DNA from: Salinicoccus kekensis
GTDB taxonomy: Bacteria > Bacillota > Bacilli > Staphylococcales > Salinicoccaceae
Assembly (NCBI RefSeq): GCF_900220995.1
Contig: NZ_OBQF01000001.1
Span: 1-64,000 of the forward strand
DNA length: 64,000 nucleotides
Direction of reading: 5' to 3'
Shown here: piece by piece, positions 8,161 through 16,553 of the stretch
Layout of the letters: each line of letters begins with the position of its first letter
How positions within the stretch are numbered: the first letter of the stretch is position 1
Position numbers and translations under genes: made by a program
The notes under the pieces: generated by a model
What the model saw: only the letters and a program-made list of their open reading frames with translations
The model's database searches: none
What the model was told of the DNA's origin: nothing

Positions 8161-9012
8161 ATGAATAATTATAAAGAATACTTGGATTTATTATCTAAGA
8201 ATTATGAACAAGCGGTTGATTTTCTACTTCAAAAATATGGTTCTGCACAAGATGATTATTTTAGGGAAGCTTCATACCAACGATTTATAAATGGAGAAAT
8301 AAAGAGTATCACGAGAGGTAAAGCATCCAGAACAAAGGAAGGTCTATATTGCCATCATATAGATGAAATCAAATGGCTGAAAATATCTGATAAAAACTTT
8401 GTAAAGCAGTATAATATCCCCTTTGAAAGCCAAAGGAAAGATAGGTTGGTATATTGTGATTTGATAGAACATACCATTCTGCATGTACTGATAACAAAAG
8501 AAACATCCTTTGAGTTTGGTTATCCCGGATATGTCACATATTTAAAAGTTCTTATTGAAGAATGGTATCTTGATGGAAAAATACCTAATCGAGACTGGAT
8601 GAAGGCGTGCTATAATAAATCATTTTTAGAGCCTCAAAAGGCGTTTGACATATTAAAAGAGATGCAAGAAGTTCTAGGGCAAAGTTACTTTTACTCTCTA
8701 GAAGATTATTATGAAGAGAAAAAGAAAAAAGAAGAGCAAATAAGAATGTGGGAAGAACGGCGGAAGCAACACCGGTTGGATGAGAGGGACCGTTGGATAG
8801 AGATTGCAAAGCAATTACATAATAAGAGTTCCAGAAACGAGATAGTCAATGCCTGCTATTCTGTACGGATACAATATGGAAATACAACGGATCTATTAAA
8901 AAGGTCGATTACATTTGAGGAATACGATAGTAAGATGAAAAATTATATGAAAGAAGATATACTCGCCGAACTTTTAGTATATATAGACAGACTGTCTGAG
9001 GAGGAAAGATGA
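8161..9012 (+). CDS. Uncharacterised protein with an HNH-like CHHIDE segment
   Basis: 283 residues, starting at ATG 8161 after AAGAGGTG. The middle (about 60-105) contains GLYCHHIDEIKWLKIS and then KDRLVYCDLIEHTILHVLI. The paired CHH..E and H..H residues are arranged like the small metal-bound HNH or His-Me fold seen in some phage and plasmid proteins of Bacillota. The last third is strongly charged and helical (EEKKKKEEQIRMWEERRKQHR), probably a coiled coil that binds nucleic acid or partners. It sits directly behind the IS21 relic and ahead of a lipoprotein gene. I do not recognise a characterised homologue; the nuclease idea is inference. Confidence 0.6.
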   Translation: MNNYKEYLDLLSKNYEQAVDFLLQKYGSAQDDYFREASYQRFINGEIKSITRGKASRTKEGLYCHHIDEIKWLKISDKNFVKQYNIPFESQRKDRLVYCDLIEHTILHVLITKETSFEFGYPGYVTYLKVLIEEWYLDGKIPNRDWMKACYNKSFLEPQKAFDILKEMQEVLGQSYFYSLEDYYEEKKKKEEQIRMWEERRKQHRLDERDRWIEIAKQLHNKSSRNEIVNACYSVRIQYGNTTDLLKRSITFEEYDSKMKNYMKEDILAELLVYIDRLSEEER

Positions 9013-9046
9013 ATTATTAATCAAATTAAAAGAGGAGGTTAAAAGT

Positions 9047-9721
9047 ATGAAGAAAAACAAGACCTTTATCTTATTAATAATAACTTTACTAACAGTGTTT
9101 ATTGCTGCTTGTGAAAATCCACTTGAAATGAACAGTACAGATAGCAATGACAAAGTTGTGGTTAATGAGGAATTAAATGAATCCAATGAAGAAACGTACA
9201 ATGGAAGCCCTTCTAACAATAATGATAACGTATCAGATGAAAGTAATAATCAGGATACGGCTTCAACCGATAACTTTGAACAAGTTGAAGACCCAAATGA
9301 TTCAGAAGAAAATGACCCGCTAGCCAGTTATTCGGTAGCTGAAATTGAATATGCCCGTGTCTGGCTGGAGGTAGTGAACAACAGAGATATCGAAACACTG
9401 AATGTCGGTTATATTTCCGCAGGAGAACCAGTTGGCCAATATGAAGGTAAAAGCGTCAAATATCCAGAAGATGTCGTGCATTTATTTACAGATTTTCTAG
9501 CGGGAGGGAATGTGTTTTATAGTAGTAATGGAGATGGAAGCATTACTTTATATGATGTTCCCACCCGTTGGCCTACTCCTGAAGACTTAAAAGAAGAAAG
9601 AAATCAAACAATGGAAGAGTATACCCAAAGTATTATTGATAATCCTCAGCAAGTCATGATTGATCCAGGCGATGATGAAGAAGTAGAAAACATCATTAAA
9701 AAAATAGAAGTAGTATATTAA
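9047..9721 (+). CDS. Acidic cell-surface lipoprotein of unknown function
   Basis: 224 residues, starting at ATG 9047 after AGAGGAGG. A signal sequence with a lipobox-like FIAAC places Cys at about residue 22, so the protein should be lipid-anchored on the outer membrane face. Residues 25-85 are a low-complexity Ser/Asn/Asp/Glu linker. The folded part (90-224) has EIEYARVWLEVVNN and GSITLYDVPTRWP, which recur in uncharacterised lipoproteins of Staphylococcaceae. It lies 34 bases after the preceding gene, so the two may be co-transcribed. Confidence 0.75.
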   Translation: MKKNKTFILLIITLLTVFIAACENPLEMNSTDSNDKVVVNEELNESNEETYNGSPSNNNDNVSDESNNQDTASTDNFEQVEDPNDSEENDPLASYSVAEIEYARVWLEVVNNRDIETLNVGYISAGEPVGQYEGKSVKYPEDVVHLFTDFLAGGNVFYSSNGDGSITLYDVPTRWPTPEDLKEERNQTMEEYTQSIIDNPQQVMIDPGDDEEVENIIKKIEVVY

Positions 9722-9780
9722 ATCGTCATTTGGCTGTAAGGGTTGTTGACCACTTTTGAAACTTTTATATAGAAATGCGG

Positions 9781-9810
9781 AAGCACCTATAATGATATAG
9801 GTGCTTATTT
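9781..9810 (+). terminator. Terminator of the lipoprotein gene
   Basis: Perfect 10-bp arms AAGCACCTAT (9781-9790) and ATAGGTGCTT (9797-9806), followed by ATTT. Confidence 0.7.
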
Positions 9811-9827
9811 GCATTCAACACTTTATA

Positions 9828-10085
9828 TTAGTCGCAAGCAATACGACAGCGCTGTTTGCAGGTGATTTTAAAAGGGAAGAAGCAATTTCAGATGAGGCGA
9901 ACAAAGTGATCACGATAGACGACCTCCCCCTTGCCGGTGTTTATAATCCCCGCATCCCGACTATTGCCCAGCCGATTGACGAGATTGCTCAGAACGCCTA
10001 CCGTCAGCTGATGAGACATATCGAAGGCGAGGGCCGTAAGGTGAAGATGGTGAACAATTATAAGGGAAAAATTGTGGAGCGGTAA
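9828..10085 (+). pseudogene. C-terminal fragment of a LacI-family regulator
   Basis: The frame ending at 10085 contains ITIDDLPLAGVYNPRIPTIA followed by QPIDEIAQNAYRQLM. This matches the end of the intact LacI regulator at 33180-33340 (VSIDDIPLAQLYQPPISTVK, QPIEIISENAFDCLL). The DNA-binding domain and most of the sugar-binding domain are missing, and no ribosome site precedes the frame. It is a 5'-truncated remnant, more GC-rich than the AT-rich genes to its left. The gene once in this place probably controlled a sugar or polyol operon that has been lost. Confidence 0.75.
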
Positions 10086-10169
10086 GAAGTTTATTTATTT
10101 TTGAAGCGGTTACTTATATAAAGTCAGCGGGTACATGATAGTATAACGATGAAGGCGGGGTGGACGGCT

Positions 10170-11279
10170 ATGGACATGCAGGAAATGAAGCGAATATTCT
10201 CAAGCAACGAAGGCATTATACTGACTTTCATATTCACCCTGATTTTCATCATTACAAATCTCATCATGGTGGATTTCGCCGGTGTTCAGGAACTGATGAC
10301 CGGGCAGGACCAGACGCCGTTCTTCATCCTGATACTCATCGTGATACTGGCATACCTCTTTAAAAATTCGAAGGTTGATATAAAGGGCGAAAGGTTTTTA
10401 TTTATAATCATATGGAATTTGTACGTATTCAGCATCTTCATAAGTATGATCGTGAACCGGGATTTCGTCTGGACAGAAGCGCTCGTACTTGTGATGTTAT
10501 CAATCATGTTCTGCTTCAAGCTGCCGAGGGAGCTGCTCACCATCATGGTGTTTGCAGCTTTGATCAGTCTGCCGGCTCTGCTGTTCCAGCCGCATGTCCT
10601 GAATGAAACCGGAGCGACGTTCGTCTTGATTTACACTGCAGGACTGATGTTCCTGCCGAGGCATAACAAGGCGATGTTGTATTACGGCCTGCCGGCATTT
10701 GCGCTGCTGATCGCCCTTACGGAAAGCAGGACTGCGATTGCGGTGTTTGTAGTCGTCACCGTCCTGCAGCTGATCTACATCAACTTATATAGAAGGTCGG
10801 GGCGTGACAGGAAGAGATTCTTCATTGTGCTCGGTATCGTGCTTTTAGGTGTGCTCATGGCATTCATCAGGCCGATATACAATTTCTTCATTGGTGGCAG
10901 TATCACGTCTGATGGGGTAGATTGGGATTACCTCACCTCAGGCAGATATGAGCCTTGGGTGCATGTAGTGAATAATATGTCATGGTTCGGTGAGGGGCGG
11001 GAGTATATCGACTTTACATCACTGCTCCATGTGCACAATATATTTTTGGATACTCTCGGCCGGTACGGCATCATTACCACTGTGCTATTCACAGTGTTGC
11101 TTATCGGGACATTGACTATTGCGTTGATGTCAATCAAAACATTCCATATCGCACTGTACATCTTCACGTTTATCCTGATTGGCCTTACGGAGTATAATTA
11201 CCTCTTCATGTTCGTCTACTTCAGCCCGGTGATACTGTTGTTTGTGATGACGAGTTACCTAATTGAATTATTTAAGTAG
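10170..11279 (+). CDS. O-antigen ligase / Wzy-polymerase-like membrane protein
   Basis: About 369 residues with ten or more predicted membrane helices. A periplasmic-type loop carries TSGRYEPWVHVVNN and, further on, LHVHNIFLDTLGRYGI. This H-x-x-x-L-x-x-x-G-x-x-G pattern is the signature of the O-antigen ligase/polymerase family (PF04932). It probably joins or polymerises lipid-linked glycan repeats at the outer membrane face. ATG 10170 is chosen over 10149 because GGGGTGG precedes it. It stands alone, 42 kb from the capsule locus at 53.6 kb, so it may serve another polymer. Its last 50 codons are repeated in diverged form at 14429-14623. Confidence 0.8.
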   Translation: MDMQEMKRIFSSNEGIILTFIFTLIFIITNLIMVDFAGVQELMTGQDQTPFFILILIVILAYLFKNSKVDIKGERFLFIIIWNLYVFSIFISMIVNRDFVWTEALVLVMLSIMFCFKLPRELLTIMVFAALISLPALLFQPHVLNETGATFVLIYTAGLMFLPRHNKAMLYYGLPAFALLIALTESRTAIAVFVVVTVLQLIYINLYRRSGRDRKRFFIVLGIVLLGVLMAFIRPIYNFFIGGSITSDGVDWDYLTSGRYEPWVHVVNNMSWFGEGREYIDFTSLLHVHNIFLDTLGRYGIITTVLFTVLLIGTLTIALMSIKTFHIALYIFTFILIGLTEYNYLFMFVYFSPVILLFVMTSYLIELFK

Positions 11280-11313
11280 TAAGATATATCTATTTTCTAA
11301 TAAAATAATAAAG

Positions 11314-11349
11314 TTAAAGCACTCTTACCATAGACTAAGAGTGCTTTAA
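11314..11349 (+). terminator. Terminator after the Wzy-like gene
   Basis: Perfect 14-bp arms TTAAAGCACTCTTA (11314-11327) and TAAGAGTGCTTTAA (11336-11349). The A- and T-rich stem ends allow use in both directions. Confidence 0.8.
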
Positions 11350-11366
11350 TGATTAAAGAATTCCGA

Positions 11367-11420
11367 ATATTATCAAAATTTATTTGTAAATAACTTCTTT
11401 ATATAGGATAATTATTACAA
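11367..11420. repeat. 54-bp element shared with 23098-23151, upstream of the Septu pair
   Basis: By hand alignment 45 of 54 bases match 23098-23151. The best conserved core is TTGTAAATAACT..TATATAGGATA.TTATTACAA. Its outer parts form an inverted repeat, TTGTAAATAA and TTATTACAA. Both copies lie in AT-rich non-coding sequence roughly 205-220 bp before a defence-type gene, counting the second after removal of the IS21 insertion. It could be a regulator site or a shared cassette end. Confidence 0.7.
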
Positions 11421-11641
11421 AGCGGATATCAACGTGAAATTAATAGAGAAGAAAAGAAATAGTTTAAATATAATGGGTTACATGGTGCTTGTATTATCGA
11501 ATTAAATGAAGCATATAAAATATTCAGTAAGATATTTATAGTAATAATGATATCAATCTAAAAAGATAATTAATTAGAGTGAAAGGTTTAGGTTAATATA
11601 TCTTTCTTGTAGTTGTATTTAAGATAAAGGGGAAGAGTGCT

Positions 11642-13420
11642 ATCGAAATTGTAGCTGTATACATAGGTCAACTAAATAATATTAAGAATAGATTATTTAA
11701 TTTTAGCGAATCATACAAGGTGGAAAAGAATGATAAAGAATTTAAGTTTTCAGAAGTGGAAAATAATAATGATATAGATAATAAGAGTTTGATAATTGGT
11801 AGGAATGGTTCTGGTAAAAGTAGTTTATTAGAAGCCATGGATTTTACCAAGCCTATTAAAAGGTATCACCGAGATGTAATCGTTTTTGTCAAGTACAAAA
11901 ATGAAATATATAGTGTTTATTCAAGTAGTGAGTTAGAGAAAAAAGATAAAATAGCTAATAAAATTTTTGGAGAGATGAATGGAAAATCTCCTATTTATAA
12001 TTATGATGCAAGAATCTTGATTAAAAACTCTTTTAAAGGCTTTAATCTTCATTTCAATAAGTATATAACTAATTTTTCTAAAGAAGATAATGAAGTGAAG
12101 CGTGAAATTTCAAGAATAGTTACATTGAGTGGGGATATAAAAAGCTTAGATTCAAAATCAGAAATAGAAATGATTGAGAAGACTTATAATAATAAGAAAC
12201 AATACCAACAGATGATGCCACTTCCAAAGGATTTGGAAATAGTTATTGGTGTCTTTGAAAATATGTTTGGCCGTTATAGGAATAAAATGGATGAAGACAT
12301 TATGAATGATCTTTTTAAAAACTTTTTTCCACCTTTTCTATCAAAAGAAAAAAATAATCTTGCTTTTACTACACTTCCTAATAACCAAAAATTAATTATT
12401 TTATGGGACTTTCAAATAATCTACAACCTTCTTTTGGAAATTAAGAAGAGAAATCCAAAGATTTTAGATGATTTTAGGGTTTCCACTGAGACATTGTATG
12501 CTGAGGTATTAAAGAATAATTTTAAAATTTATAATAGAAAATTTAATGAATTACTTGAATTTATTACCAAAATTTTTACTGAGGAAATTGAAAAAGAAAT
12601 AAGATTGATCAAAACCACGAACATGGAAGATATTTTGCTTGAAGGAGGTCAACATAAAGATAAAGACAAATATAATTATGATGTAGTACTAAAGAAGTAT
12701 CAAAAGATTAGAAGGAATCTTGGAAGTAGAAAGAAAGTTTATTTTAATGAAAGAAGTTATATTTTTCAGATTCCATTTACTGAAGCATTATCTTTTGCCT
12801 TAAAAGACTTGTTAAAAGAGGAAAGAGCGTTTTATATACCTAAGATGTTTAGTGATACTATTAAAATTAGTAATAATATACAATCTACAGGAATGAGAAA
12901 AGTTATACAACTACTATTATCAATTGAAAAGGATATAGAGAATCATGATGTTATTCTGATTGATGAAATTGATGCATTCCTATATCCAGAGTTAAGTAGA
13001 AGATTTATTAATTTTATATATAAACATTTTGAAAAGTATAATATTACAGATAAGCAACTAATTTTTACTTCCCATTCTCCTTTTATTCTAAGTGATTTCT
13101 TTGAAAAGCAAGTTATTAATTTAGAGAAGTCAAAAGATGCTTCTAAGTATTTTGCTTCCAATTTTAACAAAATTTTATCTAACGATTTTGTCTTAAAAGG
13201 CTTGATAGGAGAATATGCTACAGAGCTCATAGAGTCTATGGAAGCCTTTGATGTAAAGAAAAAGATGTTTATAATTAATAATATTTCGGACCCAATAATA
13301 AAAGGAATGTTAAAAGCAAAATATTTAATATCACTTGAAAAGCCTGAAATAGATAACATGGACATAGAAGAGCTGGAGGAACTTCAGATATGGCTTAATC
13401 AAAGGATGAAGGATGAGTAG
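11642..13420 (+). CDS. ptuA: Septu-type PtuA AAA ATPase, probable ATC start
   Basis: 592 residues if started at ATC 11642. The first ordinary start in frame is GTG 11720. The 26 codons before it (IEIVAVYIGQLNNIKNRLFN..) are the usual N-terminal strand of this ATPase family, and AAAGGGGAAG lies nine bases before the ATC. Walker A GRNGSGKSS is near residue 53, and VILIDEIDAFLYPELSRRF is the Walker B. TSHSPFILSDFF follows as the switch region. PtuA ATPases form filament-like complexes that hold an HNH nuclease in check until phage infection. The gene directly abuts ptuB. Base composition is far more AT-rich than the flanking metabolic genes, pointing to transfer. Confidence 0.8.
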   Translation: MEIVAVYIGQLNNIKNRLFNFSESYKVEKNDKEFKFSEVENNNDIDNKSLIIGRNGSGKSSLLEAMDFTKPIKRYHRDVIVFVKYKNEIYSVYSSSELEKKDKIANKIFGEMNGKSPIYNYDARILIKNSFKGFNLHFNKYITNFSKEDNEVKREISRIVTLSGDIKSLDSKSEIEMIEKTYNNKKQYQQMMPLPKDLEIVIGVFENMFGRYRNKMDEDIMNDLFKNFFPPFLSKEKNNLAFTTLPNNQKLIILWDFQIIYNLLLEIKKRNPKILDDFRVSTETLYAEVLKNNFKIYNRKFNELLEFITKIFTEEIEKEIRLIKTTNMEDILLEGGQHKDKDKYNYDVVLKKYQKIRRNLGSRKKVYFNERSYIFQIPFTEALSFALKDLLKEERAFYIPKMFSDTIKISNNIQSTGMRKVIQLLLSIEKDIENHDVILIDEIDAFLYPELSRRFINFIYKHFEKYNITDKQLIFTSHSPFILSDFFEKQVINLEKSKDASKYFASNFNKILSNDFVLKGLIGEYATELIESMEAFDVKKKMFIINNISDPIIKGMLKAKYLISLEKPEIDNMDIEELEELQIWLNQRMKDE

Positions 13421-14401
13421 ATGATTAATATTAGTTTTAAAGAAGAGCAATTACAAAGATGCAAAGATGAATATTTTAATTGGTTGGAAAGTTTATTTAG
13501 TCGCAATGGGAGCTTAAATCGTATAATTAGTATTATAAATTATTTTGATTTATGGGTTCAAGTTACTGATGACTATAATTTGAGTAATAATAGAGATAGA
13601 CGTAAATTTTTAGTTGATAATCGGAAAACCATTATTGATCAAGCATTTTCACTAAAATTAAGTGAGAAAAGAAATTTTCAAATCAAACTTAGTAGCAGTA
13701 ACGTTCTTATTAATTTAGTATTAGTATGTAATAATAAATTAAAACTGATTTCTGGTGAGACATTGTACACCTTTTTTAGAGGAAGTGATTTACCTTTTAA
13801 ATTGTATAAAGAAGTACTAGGAATTAGTGTATGTCCATATTGTAATAAGAATTCTTTGGAGTATATCGAGTATGACAATACTGTACAAAGTAGAATGGAC
13901 ATTGACCATATCAAACCTAGATGGCAACATCCTAACTTAGCTATCCATTTTTTCAATTTAATGCCCTCTTGCCATACTTGCAATTTCATAAAAAGTAAAG
14001 CTGAATATGTATCCTTATTTGATGTTCAGAATGCGGACTTTAAATTTAAAATTGATTATAAGAATATGGAGTATAATGACATAGTGAAGCTTCATTTGAG
14101 TGAAGAGATCAAAGTTGTAATTGTAAAAGAGGTTTTGGATCTTCTTAAGTTAGAAAGTCGATACAACAGTGATCAACCAAAAATAAAAAGTATTCTAGAA
14201 CGAAAATATTGGTACAATAATGAGTATGTAAAGCTTTTAAATGAGACGAAGAAATCAATTATAGATAGCAATACTGAGTTTAATATTTATGAAATGCTAG
14301 AATTACATTATGATGAGAGGTATTACTTCAACACCCCATACTCAAAACTTACAAAAGAATTACTAGAACATATTGATGTTATTTCAAAAGTTTATAGATG
14401 A
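13421..14401 (+). CDS. ptuB: Septu-type PtuB HNH endonuclease
   Basis: 326 residues, starting at ATG 13421 directly after the ptuA stop. A zinc-bound HNH domain occupies residues about 138-190: CPYC (138-141), the metal-binding MDIDHIKP (159-166) whose Asp/His form the active site, Asn 179 in FNLMPSC, and CHTC (184-187). The flanking regions are helical and AT-coded. PtuB is the effector that cuts nucleic acid when released by PtuA. The immediate adjacency and absence of a methylase or retron reverse transcriptase point to a two-gene Septu system. Similar ATPase/HNH pairs also occur in some retrons, but no reverse-transcriptase gene is present. Confidence 0.85.
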   Translation: MINISFKEEQLQRCKDEYFNWLESLFSRNGSLNRIISIINYFDLWVQVTDDYNLSNNRDRRKFLVDNRKTIIDQAFSLKLSEKRNFQIKLSSSNVLINLVLVCNNKLKLISGETLYTFFRGSDLPFKLYKEVLGISVCPYCNKNSLEYIEYDNTVQSRMDIDHIKPRWQHPNLAIHFFNLMPSCHTCNFIKSKAEYVSLFDVQNADFKFKIDYKNMEYNDIVKLHLSEEIKVVIVKEVLDLLKLESRYNSDQPKIKSILERKYWYNNEYVKLLNETKKSIIDSNTEFNIYEMLELHYDERYYFNTPYSKLTKELLEHIDVISKVYR

Positions 14402-14428
14402 CATACTATTAAAAAGTTAGCTACCAAA

Positions 14429-14623
14429 ATGTTTTTGATCATTAAGACTGTTAAATTCATTTCTTTATATTTTACCTTTCTACTAATCGGAAAGGCTGAA
14501 TCTATTTACCTTTTTATGTGCATTTATTTCAGTCCAATCATATTACTCTTTGTGATAGTGACTCATTTTATTGAAGTAATTCGGGAGGAAAGAAGAAAAT
14601 TTAAAAACAGGGTTATTAAATAA
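14429..14623 (+). pseudogene. Detached 3' end of a Wzy/O-antigen-ligase-like gene
   Basis: The 64-codon frame reads IIKTVKFISLYFTFLLIG, then YLFMCIYFSPIILLFVI. It is clearly homologous to the last 50 residues of the intact gene ending at 11279 (SIKTFHIALYIFTFILIG, YLFMFVYFSPVILLFVM). About a third of positions differ, so it is not a recent copy, and it has a longer charged tail. No ribosome site or N-terminal part is present. With the intact gene it brackets the Septu pair. Confidence 0.8.
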
Positions 14624-14840
14624 GTTTGCCAATACCAATAGATGTGGGTCTTTCTATAGATAATTAATACCACCGATAATATATTATAAAAATCAATATT
14701 TATAAACGAGTTACTTATTGGTCTTTATTTTTAACGCTTTTAGAGAAGTAGGACTATTTGATTTGCGTATTATGAATGTTAAATTATATTATGGTAAAAA
14801 GTACAGTTCAAACTAAAGATAAGAAAGAACTTTTTGAGTG

Positions 14841-14866
14841 AGTAGGCCATCGGCTTGCTTTTTTCA
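14841..14866 (+). terminator. Probable terminator upstream of tcuA
   Basis: AGTAGGCC (14841-14848) pairs with GGCTTGCT (14852-14859), including two G-T pairs, and is followed by TTTTTT. The remaining non-coding sequence 14624-15012 shows nothing else. Confidence 0.55.
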
Positions 14867-15012
14867 TTTCGGTTAGTGGGAAAAGAGCTCGGGGAAGCCT
14901 GCACTGCAAGTGTTATTAAATATTTTTATCATACTCTATATAAATACGGTATTTCACTTATCACTGAATATATCCTATCCTTGAGTTATCAATTTCAGTG
15001 AGGGGTATGAAA

Positions 15013-16509
15013 ATGGCAAATTATAATTATGACGTAGTAGTGGTGGGTACAGGTAATGCCGCATTGAGTGCAGCGCTGAGTGCGGGTGAGGATGGTTTGA
15101 AGGTGCTGATGGTGGAGAAGGGGCCGAAGCATAAGCGTGGAGGCAACTCTTTCTTCACGGACGGTGCGATCCGTACGGCCTACGGTGATAAGGAAGGTTT
15201 GAGCCGTATCATCGACAGCTTAAGTGAATCGGAGCTTGAAAAAATAGAACTTCCGGAATACACGGAGGAGGATTACTACGGGGACATCATGAAGGTGACT
15301 CAGGAGAAAAGTGATCCGGCCCTGGCGGGCCACCTCAGTTCAAAGTCCTATGAGACGATTCTTTGGATGAAGGAACAAGGTGTTGAATTTCAGCTCAACG
15401 AAAACCAGTACTTTGAGCGTGATGGCAAAAAGGTGTTCTGGGGCGGCCTGCCGATCAAGACGGTGAACAAAGGCATCGGTCTTGTGGAAGCATTGTTTGA
15501 AAAAGCTGAGGAACGCGGCATCGACATCTGGTACGAATCGCCGGCAGTTTCCGTTGAAAAGACGGATGGGAAGATTTCAGGTGTCCATGTCGACAGTAAG
15601 GAACATGGTGAGGTGCTTGTGGAATGCCGTTCTGTGATACTCGCATGTGGCGGATTTGAGGCGAACAAGGAAAAGCGCGCCAAGCACCTGGGGCCGCAGT
15701 GGGAAAATGCAGTGGTCCGCGGCAGTGAGTACAATACTGGCGACGGGATTTCGATGGCACTGGAAGTCGGTGCGGCGAAAGCGGGACAGTATGACGGCTG
15801 TCATGCGCACACGACGGATTACAACTCACCGCGTACTGGAGATTACAGTAAACCCGGCGACATTTATAAAAAGTCCTCATATCCTTTAGGCCTGATCGTG
15901 AACGTGGAAGGTGAGCGCTTCGTCGACGAAGGGCTCGACTTCAGGAACTATACTTATGCCAAATACGGTAAGGAAACGCTGAAGCAGACGGATCAAAAGG
16001 CGTTCCAGATCTATGATTCCCAGGTGAGGCACCTGCTCAGGAAAGAGTATGATCTGGAGGAGGCGACGATGATCAAAGCGGATACAGTGGAGGAATTGGC
16101 TGAGAAGATGGGCGTCGCTAAGGAGAACTTCCTTCAGACCATTAAAGGGTACAATGAGGCGGTTCAGGACGGCGACTACAATCCGGGTGTGAAGGACGGC
16201 AAGTCGACTAAAGGTTTGGATGTCGATAAGACGAACTGGGCACTGAAGTTCGAAGAGGGACCGTTCTATGCCTACCCGGTCACATGCGGCATCACATTCA
16301 CATTCGGTGCGGTCAAAGTGAACGAGCGTGCCGAAGCACTGGATGAAAATGGTGAGAAGATCGACGGTCTCTATGCGGCCGGGGAAATGGTCGGTGACCT
16401 GTTCCACCACAACTACCCGGGCGGTTCAGGCCTTATGTCCGGCTCCGTCTTTGGCAGGACGGCAGGGGATTTTGTAAAAGAGTACTTAAAACAGCCGGCA
16501 GGAATTTAA
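15013..16509 (+). CDS. tcuA: TcuA-like FAD-dependent tricarballylate dehydrogenase
   Basis: About 498 residues. The FAD-binding Rossmann motif VVVVGTGNAALSAALSA opens the protein, followed by VEKGPKHKRGGNS. The fumarate-reductase flavoprotein core continues through IILACGGFEANKE-type strands (LACGGFEANK near residue 215). The end carries GLYAAGEMVGDLFHHNYPGG, typical of KSDH/fumarate reductase proteins and TcuA. TcuA oxidises tricarballylate to cis-aconitate. ATG 15013 is chosen because AGGGG lies seven bases upstream. The membrane electron carrier TcuB is absent. Neighbouring LysR, TctCAB and PrpF genes support a tricarboxylate substrate. Other fumarate-reductase-like activities cannot be excluded. 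Confidence 0.75.
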   Translation: MANYNYDVVVVGTGNAALSAALSAGEDGLKVLMVEKGPKHKRGGNSFFTDGAIRTAYGDKEGLSRIIDSLSESELEKIELPEYTEEDYYGDIMKVTQEKSDPALAGHLSSKSYETILWMKEQGVEFQLNENQYFERDGKKVFWGGLPIKTVNKGIGLVEALFEKAEERGIDIWYESPAVSVEKTDGKISGVHVDSKEHGEVLVECRSVILACGGFEANKEKRAKHLGPQWENAVVRGSEYNTGDGISMALEVGAAKAGQYDGCHAHTTDYNSPRTGDYSKPGDIYKKSSYPLGLIVNVEGERFVDEGLDFRNYTYAKYGKETLKQTDQKAFQIYDSQVRHLLRKEYDLEEATMIKADTVEELAEKMGVAKENFLQTIKGYNEAVQDGDYNPGVKDGKSTKGLDVDKTNWALKFEEGPFYAYPVTCGITFTFGAVKVNERAEALDENGEKIDGLYAAGEMVGDLFHHNYPGGSGLMSGSVFGRTAGDFVKEYLKQPAGI

Positions 16510-16518
16510 TTGATAGTG

Positions 16519-16553
16519 AAGCGCGCTGTCCATTTGGACAGCGCGCTTTTTTT
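16519..16553 (+). terminator. Strong terminator between tcuA and the convergent lysR
   Basis: GCGCGCTGTCC (16521-16531) and GGACAGCGCGC (16536-16546) form a perfect 11-bp GC stem with an ATTT loop, then TTTTTTT. It overlaps the last codons of lysR. Confidence 0.9.

Noticed and set aside
10100..10120. cre-like GAAGCGGTTAC before the Wzy-like gene
   Set aside because: Two mismatches at fixed positions of the consensus; too weak to list.
11642..14401. Retron or restriction-modification system for the ATPase/HNH pair
   Set aside because: No reverse transcriptase, msr/msd-like sequence or methylase gene is present; a two-gene Septu system fits.
14429..14623. Independent small membrane protein behind ptuB
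   Set aside because: It aligns along its length with the C-terminus of the Wzy-like protein and has no ribosome site.
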